Source: UBA2031 sp037189985 (GTDB lineage: Bacteria > Pseudomonadota > Gammaproteobacteria > Pseudomonadales > Moraxellaceae). Taken from it: a stretch of DNA of 64,000 bases. The translations under genes were made by a program, and so were the position numbers. The stretch lies in the NCBI GenBank assembly GCA_037189985.1, contig JBBCJX010000006.1, forward strand, positions 124,001-188,000, written 5' to 3'. The notes beneath the pieces were generated by a model. That model worked only from the letters and a program-made list of their open reading frames with translations, was not told the DNA's origin and searched no databases. This document shows positions 16,495-24,806 of this stretch, in pieces. Each line of letters starts with the position of its first letter. Position 1 is the stretch's first letter.

Positions 16495-18003
16495 GTGAAG
16501 CACAGTCTGCAGTTACAGATGGGTCAGCACCTGACCATGACCCCCCAGTTGCAACAGGCCATACGCCTGCTGCAACTCTCGACACTGGAATTGCAAACCG
16601 AAATACAGGAAGCACTGGATTCCAATCCCATGCTGGAAGCCGCCGATGACGACGGCCAGCCTGCCGAGAAAATCGACGACACCCCCATCGACTACGCCGC
16701 CGCCGAAGAAGCCCTGGCCCGCGAAGCCGTCGATACCGGCGAAGACCCGCTGCCCGTAGACATCAACACCAACGAATCCATGCCGGACGAGTTGCCCGTG
16801 GACTCCCTCTGGGAAGATGTGTTTGCCAGTGGCTCAGCCAATACCGGCTCCGGCAGTGGTGGCGACGACGATGAAAATCCTCTGGAAGCCCGCAGTGCTG
16901 CTCCCGAAACACTTGCCGCCCATCTTGCCTGGCAACTGAACCTCACCCCGTTTTCCGATCTGGACCGCGCCATCGGCATGGCCATCCTGGATGCCATTGA
17001 CGAACGCGGCTACATGACGGCCAGCCTCGATGACGTGCTCGCCGCCGTGGCCGATCCGGAAGACCCTTACGCCGTGGAAATGGACGAGGTGGAAGCCGTA
17101 CTGCACCGTATCCAGCAGTTCGACCCGCCCGGCGTTGCCGCCCGTGACCTGCGCGAATGCCTGCTGATCCAGTTGAAACAGTTGCCGGAAGACACCGTCA
17201 GCCGGGGCGATGCCATCAGCGTGGTCCGGGACCACATCGAGATGCTGGGAAGCCGGGATTTCGCAGGCCTGATGCGCAAGCTCAAGCTGACCGAGACCGG
17301 GCTCAAGACAGCCATCTCCCTGATTCAGACGCTGAACCCCAATCCAGGGGGACGCATAGGCAGCGTCAGCGAAACCGAGTACATCACGCCTGACGTAATC
17401 GTGCGCCGCCTGCGCGACAGATGGACCGTGGAACTGAATCCGGATACGGCACCGAAACTGCGCGTCAATGTGAACTATGCCTCGCTGGTGCGCCGCGCCG
17501 ACTCCAGCGCCGACAACACCTACCTGCGCAACCACCTGCAGGAGGCCCGCTGGTTCATCAAGAGCCTGCAAAGCCGGAATGAAACCCTGCTCAAAGTCGC
17601 CTCCTGCATCGTCGAGCACCAGCGCGGCTTCCTGGAGCATGGCCCCGAAGCCATGAAGCCCATGGTACTACGCGACATCGCCGAGGAAGTCGGCATGCAT
17701 GAGTCGACGATTTCACGCGTGACCACGCAGAAATTCATGCACACCCCGCGCGGCATTTTCGAACTCAAGTATTTCTTCTCCAGCCACGTCAGCACGACCG
17801 GAGGTGGCGAAGCCTCCAGCACGGCCATCCGCGCCATGATCCGGAAGCTGGTCTCTGCCGAAGATGCGCGCAAACCGCTCTCCGACAACCGGATTGCCGA
17901 CCTCCTGCTGGAGCAAGGTATCGAAGTGGCCCGCCGCACCATTGCCAAGTACAGGGAATCCCTGAACATTCCTCCTTCAAACGAGCGCAAGCGCCTCGTC
18001 TGA
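16495..18003 (+). CDS. rpoN: RNA polymerase sigma-54 factor
   Basis: This 502-residue sigma-54 starts with GTG, preceded by GGAG at ten bases. Region I is glutamine-rich (LQLQMGQHLTMTPQLQQAI), region II is acidic, and the core-binding part and the helix-turn-helix (ESTISRVTTQKF) follow. The RpoN box ARRTIAKYRE is at residues 479-488. Sigma-54 binds -24/-12 promoters and needs enhancer-binding ATPases. hpf lies 421 bases downstream. Confidence 0.97.
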   Translation: MKHSLQLQMGQHLTMTPQLQQAIRLLQLSTLELQTEIQEALDSNPMLEAADDDGQPAEKIDDTPIDYAAAEEALAREAVDTGEDPLPVDINTNESMPDELPVDSLWEDVFASGSANTGSGSGGDDDENPLEARSAAPETLAAHLAWQLNLTPFSDLDRAIGMAILDAIDERGYMTASLDDVLAAVADPEDPYAVEMDEVEAVLHRIQQFDPPGVAARDLRECLLIQLKQLPEDTVSRGDAISVVRDHIEMLGSRDFAGLMRKLKLTETGLKTAISLIQTLNPNPGGRIGSVSETEYITPDVIVRRLRDRWTVELNPDTAPKLRVNVNYASLVRRADSSADNTYLRNHLQEARWFIKSLQSRNETLLKVASCIVEHQRGFLEHGPEAMKPMVLRDIAEEVGMHESTISRVTTQKFMHTPRGIFELKYFFSSHVSTTGGGEASSTAIRAMIRKLVSAEDARKPLSDNRIADLLLEQGIEVARRTIAKYRESLNIPPSNERKRLV

Positions 18004-18424
18004 GCACCATGTCCGCAACAACTCGTTACAGATAGTGCCGGCACCGGATGGCCGGCCTGCGCTTATCCAAGTCATTGATACGCCATCACATCGGCAGGCC
18101 TGCCCAACCCCTTCCGCCCACCCATCGCAGACCAGCGGTCCTTGCCGGCACGAGCCGGCCTTGTGCTAGAGTCGAGGCAAGGTTCGACGCTTCTTGTACA
18201 GACGATCATGTCCCCTGGAATCCACGGATTCCCTAAGGCATTTGCTGCTCCGGCAGCCGCCGCGGCAGGCATCTTGCACATGTTGCAGGTGCCGTGCCGC
18301 AAAACGGGACCTCTGCTCAGGCTCACAGGCCGTCCGGACGCTACGGGAGACTCGCCCGCCGCTCCGCCGACCTCTGCTTGCTGCAAGGCCCCACCGTTTG
18401 TTCATCAACAAAGAGGAAAGGCCT
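18004..18424 (+). other. 421-base region between rpoN and hpf, no gene seen
   Basis: The open frame of hpf continues upstream here, but the translated stretch is Arg/Cys/Pro-rich and unlike any HPF, and the strong ribosome-binding site is at 18412-18422. The region holds GCCGGC palindromes and an extended -10-like TGCTAGAGT at 18164-18172. It probably contains the hpf promoter and a long leader. No conserved RNA was recognised. Confidence 0.4.
18164..18172 (+). promoter_or_regulatory. candidate extended -10 element for hpf
   Basis: TGCTAGAGT fits an extended -10 box. If used, the hpf leader would be about 245 bases. TTGCCG lies 19 bases upstream, two bases more than ideal. Confidence 0.28.
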
Positions 18425-18715
18425 ATGCAAATGGTAATCAGTGGTCATCACGTCGAAGTCACAGAGGCCCTCAAGGAATACGTCCACAACAAGCTCGAAA
18501 AGGTCGAACGCCATTTCGACCACATCACCAGCATGCAAGTGATCCTCAGCATCGACAAACTGGTGCAGAAAGCCGAAGCGACCATCCGTATCGCCGGCGC
18601 CGAGCTGTTTGCCAACGCCGAATCCCCCGACATGTACGCTGCCATCGACCAGCTCACCGACAAGCTGGACAGGCAGATCGTCCGCCACAAGGAAAAATCC
18701 CAGCGCCGGCACTGA
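18425..18715 (+). CDS. hpf: ribosome hibernation promoting factor, short form
   Basis: This 96-residue sigma-54 modulation/S30EA protein reads MQMVISGHHVEVTEALKEYV at the N-terminus. It lacks the C-terminal extension of long HPF, so it is the short form that works with RMF to make 100S ribosome dimers. A very good AGAGGAAAGG ribosome-binding site fixes the start; the upstream in-frame extension was rejected. It ends at a strong terminator. The usual next gene, ptsN, is missing here. Confidence 0.94.
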   Translation: MQMVISGHHVEVTEALKEYVHNKLEKVERHFDHITSMQVILSIDKLVQKAEATIRIAGAELFANAESPDMYAAIDQLTDKLDRQIVRHKEKSQRRH

Positions 18716-18730
18716 TCCGGCCCTCCTGAA

Positions 18731-18760
18731 AAAGACCCGGCCTTGCCCGGGTCTTTTTTT
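18731..18760 (+). terminator. rho-independent terminator after hpf
   Basis: A 10-bp perfect stem (AAAGACCCGG / CCGGGTCTTT) with a 6-base loop runs directly into a T run, 15 bases after the hpf stop. It separates rpoN-hpf from rapZ-ptsO. Confidence 0.9.
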
Positions 18761-18899
18761 GTCCGGTGCTCCGCCTGCGTAAAAACCTGCACAAAAAAGC
18801 CGGCAAGCCCCGTTGCAACCAAACAGATGCAAATCCAGCATTACAGGCTGTCATGAAACCCTGTCAGCATGATGCCTGACTGTTACGGGAAACTGCGGC

Positions 18900-19787
18900 A
18901 TGCAACTGCTCATCATCAGTGGCCGATCCGGCTCCGGCAAAACCACGGCTCTCCATGTGCTCGAGGACATGGGTTACTACTGCGTGGACAACCTGCCCTT
19001 AAGCCTGCTGCCCCAGTTGGCGGATACCGTGCTGACACGGCCCGATGCCAGCAGCATGCGGCTGGCAATCGGCGTTGATGCCCGCAACATGTCCGGTGAT
19101 CTCGCCCATTTCGAGCATCTTCTCGACGAAGTCGAATCACGCGGCATTACCGTCACCACGGTCTATCTTGATGCCCGGGATGACATACTCCTGGCCCGCT
19201 TCAGTGCCACGCGCCGCCGTCACCCGCTGAGCAACAAATCCCGCTCCCTGCGCGAGGCCATGGAGCTTGAGCGCACCCTACTGGACCCGGTCAGCACCCG
19301 TGCCACCCTGCGGCTGGATACCAGCTCGCTGAACGTGCACGAGCTCCGGGAGCAGTTGCGGGAGCGGCTGGAGGGTCATGCCGACATCGGCCTGACCGTC
19401 ATGTTCCAGTCCTTTGCCTACAAGCACGGTGTCCCGCTGGATGCCGATCTGGTTTTTGACGTGCGCTGCCTGATCAATCCGCACTGGCAGCCGGAGCTGC
19501 GCGCCCTCAACGGACGCGACGAGGCCGTCCGCCTCTTCCTGGAAGGTGACGCACTCGTGGAAAGCCTCTATATGGACCTGTCCGCCTTCCTGCTAAAGTG
19601 GTTACCGTCATTCCGGCAGAACGACCGCAGTTATGTGACAGTGGCCATAGGCTGTACCGGCGGGCAGCACCGCTCGGTCTACATGGTCGAGCGCATTGCG
19701 GCACGCTTCCGCAACGAGCTTTCTCATGTGCAGGTACGTCACCGCGATGTCGACCGCCACGAGAAGCCCAAAGACAGCACGGTCTGA
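18900..19787 (+). CDS. rapZ: RNase adapter protein RapZ
   Basis: This 295-residue protein has Walker A GRSGSGKT at residues 8-15, VDNLP at the second motif and the C-terminal GCTGGQHRSVYMVE sensing domain. RapZ in E. coli binds GlcN6P, directs RNase E to the sRNA GlmZ and so controls glmS; in other groups its target is less clear. Its neighbour is the NPr gene, 12 bases downstream, as in other gammaproteobacteria. Confidence 0.95.
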   Translation: MQLLIISGRSGSGKTTALHVLEDMGYYCVDNLPLSLLPQLADTVLTRPDASSMRLAIGVDARNMSGDLAHFEHLLDEVESRGITVTTVYLDARDDILLARFSATRRRHPLSNKSRSLREAMELERTLLDPVSTRATLRLDTSSLNVHELREQLRERLEGHADIGLTVMFQSFAYKHGVPLDADLVFDVRCLINPHWQPELRALNGRDEAVRLFLEGDALVESLYMDLSAFLLKWLPSFRQNDRSYVTVAIGCTGGQHRSVYMVERIAARFRNELSHVQVRHRDVDRHEKPKDSTV

Positions 19788-19799
19788 AAAGAAGAAGAA

Positions 19800-20069
19800 A
19801 TGATCGAATCCGATATCGAAATCATCAACAAGCTGGGCCTTCATGCCCGTGCTGCTGCACGTCTTGTCAGCGTGTCTTCGCGCTTCAAGTCCAAGATCCA
19901 GCTCGTGCGTGGCGAGCGCACCATCGATGCCAAGAGCATCATGTCCCTGCTCGTACTGGGCGCCGGCAAGGGTACGAAACTGAAGGTCATCGTTGACGGC
20001 CCTGATGCCGAAGAGGCGCATGCCGCTGTGGTCGCCCTCATCAACAACCGTTTCGACGAGGCCGAATAA
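19800..20069 (+). CDS. ptsO: phosphocarrier protein NPr of the nitrogen PTS
   Basis: This 89-residue HPr-family protein has the phosphorylated His15 in the motif NKLGLHARAAARLV and the Ser-containing AKSIMSLLVLGA helix. In the PTS-Ntr chain, EI-Ntr (PtsP) phosphorylates NPr, which passes phosphate to EIIA-Ntr (PtsN). The gene follows rapZ closely with a GAAGAAGAA ribosome-binding stretch. PtsN is not encoded next to hpf as it usually is. Confidence 0.93.
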   Translation: MIESDIEIINKLGLHARAAARLVSVSSRFKSKIQLVRGERTIDAKSIMSLLVLGAGKGTKLKVIVDGPDAEEAHAAVVALINNRFDEAE

Positions 20070-20152
20070 GGCTCGTCCTGTTATCCTTGCGGCCTCGCAA
20101 CCACCACCCGGTCCATGTACCCGGGTGCACTCCCTTCCTTGCAGGTTTGCCC

Positions 20153-20695
20153 ATGCCCCGCCACAGCGTTCACGACGACCTTGATGATTTCGATGACTCC
20201 GGTCTCAGCAAGACCGAGCAGAAAAAGGCCATGGAGCGCCTGCAGGCACTGGGTGAGCGGCTGGGGGAGTTGCGCAGCGAACGCCTGAAGAAGATGCCGA
20301 TCTCGGAAACGCTTTATGTGGCGCTGGAGGAGTTGAAAAAACTGAAGGCGCACGAAGCGGTACGCCGCCACAAGCAGTACATCGGCAAGCTGATGCGCGA
20401 TGAAAACGAGGAAGCCATCCTCAACGCGCTGAACCCGCTGACCAACCCCGCGCTGAACCGCCAGATGGACCTGCTGACCGAGCGACTGCTCACGCAGGGC
20501 GATCCGGCCATCAACGATGCCGTACGGCGCTATCCAGCCGCCGAGCGTCACACGCTGCGCCAGCATGTGCGTGCTGCCCTCAAGGAACAGATCACTATTG
20601 CCGAACTTGCCGAGGACCAGCAGACGGCAGCGGACCGGCCAGCACGCCGCAAGCTTCAGGTTTATTTGCGGGAAGTCGTTGCCATCGGCAGTTGA
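20153..20695 (+). CDS. darP: ribosome-associated protein DarP (YjgA/DUF615)
   Basis: This protein of 180 residues starts MPRHSVHDDLDDFDDSGLSK, with an acidic N-terminus and the SKTEQKKAMERLQALGERL helix typical of DUF615. DarP/YjgA binds pre-50S particles and helps their assembly. The start was placed at 20153 because the longer frame to 20087 has no family similarity. It is 83 bases after ptsO and convergent with the peptidase gene downstream. Confidence 0.9.
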   Translation: MPRHSVHDDLDDFDDSGLSKTEQKKAMERLQALGERLGELRSERLKKMPISETLYVALEELKKLKAHEAVRRHKQYIGKLMRDENEEAILNALNPLTNPALNRQMDLLTERLLTQGDPAINDAVRRYPAAERHTLRQHVRAALKEQITIAELAEDQQTAADRPARRKLQVYLREVVAIGS

Positions 20696-20741
20696 GCGCC
20701 AAAGCGCAACCTGCATGCCTCTCTGTGCCAGCAACAGACCC

Positions 20742-21692
20742 TCAACCCAAACGCCGGGCAAAATCATTCGTCGCCCTCACCAGCGCATTGATGATGCCGG
20801 GCTCTGCCGCAGAGTGTCCGGCATCTCGTATCACCTGAAGCTCCGCCTCCGGCCAGACTTCATGCAGGGCAAAGGCATTGTCCAGCGGGCAGATCATGTC
20901 GTAACGCCCGTGCACGATGACGCCGGGAATGCCTGCAAGCCGGTGGGCATCGGCCAGCAACTGGTTTTCCTGCAGGAATATCTTGTTGACGAAGTAGTGG
21001 GCCTCGATACGCGCCAGGGCAAGCGCCACATGCGGATCGGAAAAGTGATCGACCACTGATGGATTGGGGCGCAAGGTCGCGCAGACACCTTCCCACACCG
21101 ACCAGGCCTTGGCAGCCGCCATGCGCGCAATCTCGTCGCTGCCGGTCAGGCGCCGGTAATAGGCGGCGAGAAAATCCACGCGCTCGTCCTCCGGAATCAC
21201 GCGCACATAATCCGCCCAGTAATCCGGGTACACATGGCTGGCGCCGTCCTGGTAAAACCAGCGGATGTCCTGGTCACGGCACAGGAAAATGCCACGCAGG
21301 ACAAGCCCCGATACACGCTCAGGATGAGCCTCTGCATAGGCAAGTGCCAGCGTGGAACCCCAAGAGCCCCCGAACACCACCCACTGGCGTATGCCCAGGA
21401 ATTCCCGCAAGGCCTCCATGTCGGCAACCAGCGCCTGCGTGGTATTGCCTTCAAGTGCAGCATGCGGCGTCGACTGCCCGGCACCACGCTGGTCAAACAG
21501 CACGATGCGGTAACGCTCGGGATCAAAAAAGCGGCGGTTCCAGGGCTGGAAGCCCGCACCGGGCCCGCCATGCAGGAAGACCACCGGCAGGCCATCCGGG
21601 TTACCACACTCCTCGACATGAAGCACATGCGGTGACTCCACCTCGAAACGGTGAACGGCATAGGGCTGTATTTCAGGAAAAAGTGGCTGCAT
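20742..21692 (-). CDS. pip: proline iminopeptidase
   Basis: This 316-residue alpha/beta hydrolase removes N-terminal proline from peptides. It has the oxyanion motif HGGPG at 41-45, the nucleophile elbow GGSWGS with Ser110, the family motif FDQRGAGQSTPHA, and the Asp/His ending GRYDMICP and DAGHSAAEPG. The last motif is the signature of the S33 peptidases of this kind. It is transcribed away from the rhodanese gene; 107 bases separate the two starts. Confidence 0.93.
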   Translation of the reverse strand: MQPLFPEIQPYAVHRFEVESPHVLHVEECGNPDGLPVVFLHGGPGAGFQPWNRRFFDPERYRIVLFDQRGAGQSTPHAALEGNTTQALVADMEALREFLGIRQWVVFGGSWGSTLALAYAEAHPERVSGLVLRGIFLCRDQDIRWFYQDGASHVYPDYWADYVRVIPEDERVDFLAAYYRRLTGSDEIARMAAAKAWSVWEGVCATLRPNPSVVDHFSDPHVALALARIEAHYFVNKIFLQENQLLADAHRLAGIPGVIVHGRYDMICPLDNAFALHEVWPEAELQVIRDAGHSAAEPGIINALVRATNDFARRLG

Positions 21693-21745
21693 GAGAATCT
21701 CGGGACAGGCTAAGGCGCAGGCGGCAGCCTAACGAGCACGCCGGT

Positions 21746-21773
21746 TTCTGACAAATGCCTGCTGCATTACAAT
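21746..21773 (+). promoter_or_regulatory. candidate sigma-70 promoter for the rhodanese gene
   Basis: TTCTGA at 21746-21751 and TACAAT at 21768-21773, 16 bases apart, lie 26 bases before the start at 21800. Confidence 0.4.
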
Positions 21774-21799
21774 CGCCGCATCTTTTCCGGGATATCGCC

Positions 21800-22609
21800 A
21801 TGAACCTGCCCCTGCTGCTGGAGCCTCAACTGCTGCATGACCATCTGGGTGATGCCGGCCTTCTCGTTGTCGATGTCGGCAAGGAGTCCGTGTACCAGCA
21901 GGCGCATGTTCCCGGCGCTGTCCTGTTCAGCAACAAGCAACTGGCCTTGGGCACGCTGCCCTCGCCCGGCAAGCTGGCGGCACCGGAGCAATTGTCTGCC
22001 GCACTTTCCGCACTGGGACTGACAGCGGACACCCATGTCGTGGCCTACGATGACGAGGGTGGAGCGGCTGCCGGACGCTTTCTCTGGACGCTGGATGTGC
22101 TGGGACACCAGCATTACTCATGGCTCAATGGCGGCATACACGCTTGGCTCGCTGCCGGCCTCCCGGTCGAGGCCCGTGCCACCGCTCCCACCCCCAGCCA
22201 GTACGAAGCACACATTACTTCCCGGAGCCAGGCAGACCTCGACTATGTGCTGGCCCATCACCAGGACGGCAACCATGTCATCTGGGATGCGCGCAGTCCT
22301 GAAGAATTCAACGGCAGCATGGTACGTGCCCAACGCTCCGGCCACATTCCTGGCGCGCGCAACTACGAGTGGACACGCGCCGTGGATCGGGCCAACGCCT
22401 TGCGGGTACGACCGCTTGAAGAAGTCCGCGCAGAACTGGCAGCACTGGGCCTCACTGGCGACAAGACCGTGATCACGCACTGCCAGACCCATCACCGCTC
22501 TGGCTTCACCTGGCTCTTGGGCAAACTCCTGGGCTTCACCGACATCCGTGGCTACGCCGGTTCCTGGAGTGAATGGGGCAACCGGCCGGACACACCGGTT
22601 GAAAAATGA
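21800..22609 (+). CDS. rhdA: thiosulfate sulfurtransferase (rhodanese)
   Basis: This 269-residue two-domain rhodanese has the active-site loop CQTHHRSG with Cys228, the same loop as in Pseudomonas RhdA. The N-terminal domain is inactive: Asp84 stands where cysteine would be (AYDDEGGAAAGRF). The ending GYAGSWSEWGN matches the family. It transfers sulfane sulfur from thiosulfate to cyanide or thiol acceptors. The start was placed at MNLPLLLEP; the longer frame lacks support. psd follows 74 bases later, as in Pseudomonas. Confidence 0.92.
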   Translation: MNLPLLLEPQLLHDHLGDAGLLVVDVGKESVYQQAHVPGAVLFSNKQLALGTLPSPGKLAAPEQLSAALSALGLTADTHVVAYDDEGGAAAGRFLWTLDVLGHQHYSWLNGGIHAWLAAGLPVEARATAPTPSQYEAHITSRSQADLDYVLAHHQDGNHVIWDARSPEEFNGSMVRAQRSGHIPGARNYEWTRAVDRANALRVRPLEEVRAELAALGLTGDKTVITHCQTHHRSGFTWLLGKLLGFTDIRGYAGSWSEWGNRPDTPVEK

Positions 22610-22683
22610 GCCTATGGCTCCACCTTGGCCTGCGGCTTCCATCCTTGAATCGAACTCCCGCCTGAGCGGGCAAAGAGAACATC

Positions 22684-23556
22684 ATGTCTCCCGAAACCCG
22701 CGACAAACTGCTTACCCTGATCCAGTACCTCGTGCCCCAGCATCTTCTTTCCCGACTGGTCGGCTGGGTCGCTGCCACGCGCATCGACTGGATCAAGAAC
22801 ACCTTCATCGGCCAGTTTGCCCGTCGCTACCAGGTCGACATGAGCGAAGCGGTGGAAGAGAACCCGCTGGCCTACGAGAACTTCAATGCATTTTTCACGC
22901 GGGCACTTAAGGCCGGTGCCCGACCGGTAGACGCCGACAGCAACAGCATCGTCTGCCCCGCCGATGGCGCCATCTCGCAACTGGGTGACATCAACGGCGA
23001 TGCCGTCTTCCAGGCCAAGGGGCACTACTACAGCCTGAACGAACTGCTGGGCGGCAGCCCCGAGCGCGCTGCCCCTTTCCTGAACGGCAAGTTCGCGACC
23101 ATCTATCTGTCACCCAAGGACTATCACCGGGTGCACATGCCTTTCACCGGCACACTGCGCGAGATGATCCATATCCCGGGTGACCTGTTCTCGGTCAATA
23201 CGCGCACGGCCGAGAATGTCCCGCGCTTGTTCGCGCGCAACGAACGCGTGGTCGCGATCTTTGATACGGAAGCCGGCCCCATGGCCGTGGTGCTGGTAGG
23301 CGCGATGATTGTCGCCAGCATAGAAACCGTCTGGGCCGGCATCGTGGCACCGGCTCAGCGTCAGGTTAGAACCACCGACTACCGCCAGGAAAGCCGCCAG
23401 CCCATCGTGCTGGAAAAAGGCGCCGAACTCGGCCGCTTCCGCTTGGGCTCCACGGCCATCGTCTGCTTTGGCCCCGCCGTTGCCCAGTGGGAAGAACATT
23501 TCAGGGACGGCACACCAACCCGCATGGGTGAGCGCTTGGGCAGCCGACTGAGCTAA
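22684..23556 (+). CDS. psd: phosphatidylserine decarboxylase proenzyme
   Basis: This 290-residue proenzyme makes phosphatidylethanolamine from phosphatidylserine at the inner membrane. The LGST motif at 254-257 is the self-cleavage site; Ser256 becomes the pyruvoyl group of the alpha chain. The histidine motif SPKDYHRVHMP and the PADG segment (CPADGAIS) are also present. A CCCGC/GCGGG hairpin lies at 22657-22670, just before the AAAGAGAA ribosome-binding region. Confidence 0.96.
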   Translation: MSPETRDKLLTLIQYLVPQHLLSRLVGWVAATRIDWIKNTFIGQFARRYQVDMSEAVEENPLAYENFNAFFTRALKAGARPVDADSNSIVCPADGAISQLGDINGDAVFQAKGHYYSLNELLGGSPERAAPFLNGKFATIYLSPKDYHRVHMPFTGTLREMIHIPGDLFSVNTRTAENVPRLFARNERVVAIFDTEAGPMAVVLVGAMIVASIETVWAGIVAPAQRQVRTTDYRQESRQPIVLEKGAELGRFRLGSTAIVCFGPAVAQWEEHFRDGTPTRMGERLGSRLS

Positions 23557-23590
23557 AGCCCTGTTTTATCAAACCTCAAAGGTATAGCCT

Positions 23591-23619
23591 CCCTCATCAA
23601 TAAGCGTCACTGATGAGGG
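23591..23619 (+). promoter_or_regulatory. 9-bp inverted repeat covering the LysR gene ribosome-binding site
   Basis: CCCTCATCA and TGATGAGGG are exact complements around an 11-base loop. The right arm contains GAGGG, the probable ribosome-binding site for the ATG at 23624. As RNA it would hide that site; as DNA it could be an autoregulatory operator. Confidence 0.55.
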
Positions 23620-23623
23620 TGGC

Positions 23624-24514
23624 ATGCGCATCACGCTGAAACAGATAGAGGTCTTCATTGCCGTCGCACAATCCGGCAATGTCACACGCGCCGCTGAAAG
23701 CCTCAACATCACGCAAAGCGCCACCAGCATGGCACTCTCCGATTTTGAGGGCCAACTGGACCGCAAGCTCTTCGATCGTGTCGGCAAAAGACTGCAACTC
23801 AACGATGCTGGACGGCTGCTGCTGCCCAAGGCACTGGATGCCATTTCCCGTGTAGCCGAAATCGAAAACCTGGCAGCCAGCGAAGCCGGGTTGATCGGGC
23901 CCCTGCGGATAGCCGCCAGCCTGACCATCGGCAACTACATGATGCCCGGCCTGATCGGCAGCTTCATGAAGGCACATGAGGGTGCCCGGCTTACATTGGA
24001 AGTGGCCAACACGCGGCATGTCGTACAGGCATTGGAGCAGTTCCAGGTGGACATCGGCTTCATCGAGGGTTTCTGCCACGAGCCCAATATCGAGGTGATT
24101 CCCTGGTGCCGTGACGAGCTGGTGATCTTTGCCTCTCCCTCCCATGCACTGGCCACCAAGGGCAACATCAGCGGAGAGGACCTGGCAGAAGCAGACTGGA
24201 TATTGCGCGAGCCAGGGTCAGGCACACGGGAAGTCTTTGACAATGCCGTGACGGGGCATATCCCCCGTATCAACCTGCTGCTGGAATTCAGCCATACCGA
24301 GGCCATCAAGCATGCCGTGGAGTCTGGCATCGGGATCGGCTGTGCCTCGCGGCGCACGCTGGAAGATGCCTTGCGCACCGGCAGTGTAGTCATCCTGGAC
24401 ACGCCATTCCTGAATCTGGAGCGGGAACTTTTCCTGCTGATCCATCGCCAGAAGTACCGTACCTACGGACTGGAACTTTTCCTGCAGCACTGCCGCGAAG
24501 CTGTCAGGGACTGA
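23624..24514 (+). CDS. LysR-type transcriptional regulator
   Basis: This 296-residue regulator has an N-terminal winged helix-turn-helix (about residues 3-60, LKQIEVFIAVAQSGNVTRAAE, seen in parts) and a LysR substrate-binding domain (about 90-290) resembling the CysB/CbbR-like group, with LREPGSGTREVF. The effector and the target genes are unknown. Most LysR genes are divergent from a target, but this one follows psd in the same direction. The inverted repeat ahead of it suggests autoregulation. It is not usual at this place in Pseudomonas. Confidence 0.88.
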   Translation: MRITLKQIEVFIAVAQSGNVTRAAESLNITQSATSMALSDFEGQLDRKLFDRVGKRLQLNDAGRLLLPKALDAISRVAEIENLAASEAGLIGPLRIAASLTIGNYMMPGLIGSFMKAHEGARLTLEVANTRHVVQALEQFQVDIGFIEGFCHEPNIEVIPWCRDELVIFASPSHALATKGNISGEDLAEADWILREPGSGTREVFDNAVTGHIPRINLLLEFSHTEAIKHAVESGIGIGCASRRTLEDALRTGSVVILDTPFLNLERELFLLIHRQKYRTYGLELFLQHCREAVRD

Positions 24515-24518
24515 GCAG

Positions 24519-24534
24519 GCTGCCGCTAGGCAGC
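24519..24534 (+). terminator. short hairpin after the LysR gene
   Basis: GCTGCC-GCTA-GGCAGC forms a perfect 6-bp stem five bases after the stop, without a T run; a weak terminator at best. The rest of the gap to 24806 shows no gene; TTGCCC and TAAGAA near 24690-24712, 16 bases apart, could be a promoter for the next gene. Confidence 0.3.
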
Positions 24535-24806
24535 GGCCATCGGCAGAATTGTGCGTTTATCGATATGCCGGTAGCGCTGAAGCCCCAAACAGGAACAGGC
24601 TTGTCAGGAAGCTGACAAAGCGTCGAGACTCCTGCTGCAAGTTTCGGGAAATACTGAAAATTCTGCGCTTTTTTCCGCCACTGGGTTGCCCACGGAAAAC
24701 GCATGGATAAGAATGCAGCAATAACTCCTGTGAACCGGCTGGCAAGTAAGGCGTGAACTGCCGCACATGCCGCCGCTCATAACAACAAAAGCAGGGAACC
24801 TTCTTC

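Noticed and set aside
18194..18424. N-terminal extension of hpf
   Set aside because: The strong ribosome-binding site at 18412-18422 and the family start MQMVISG argue for 18425.
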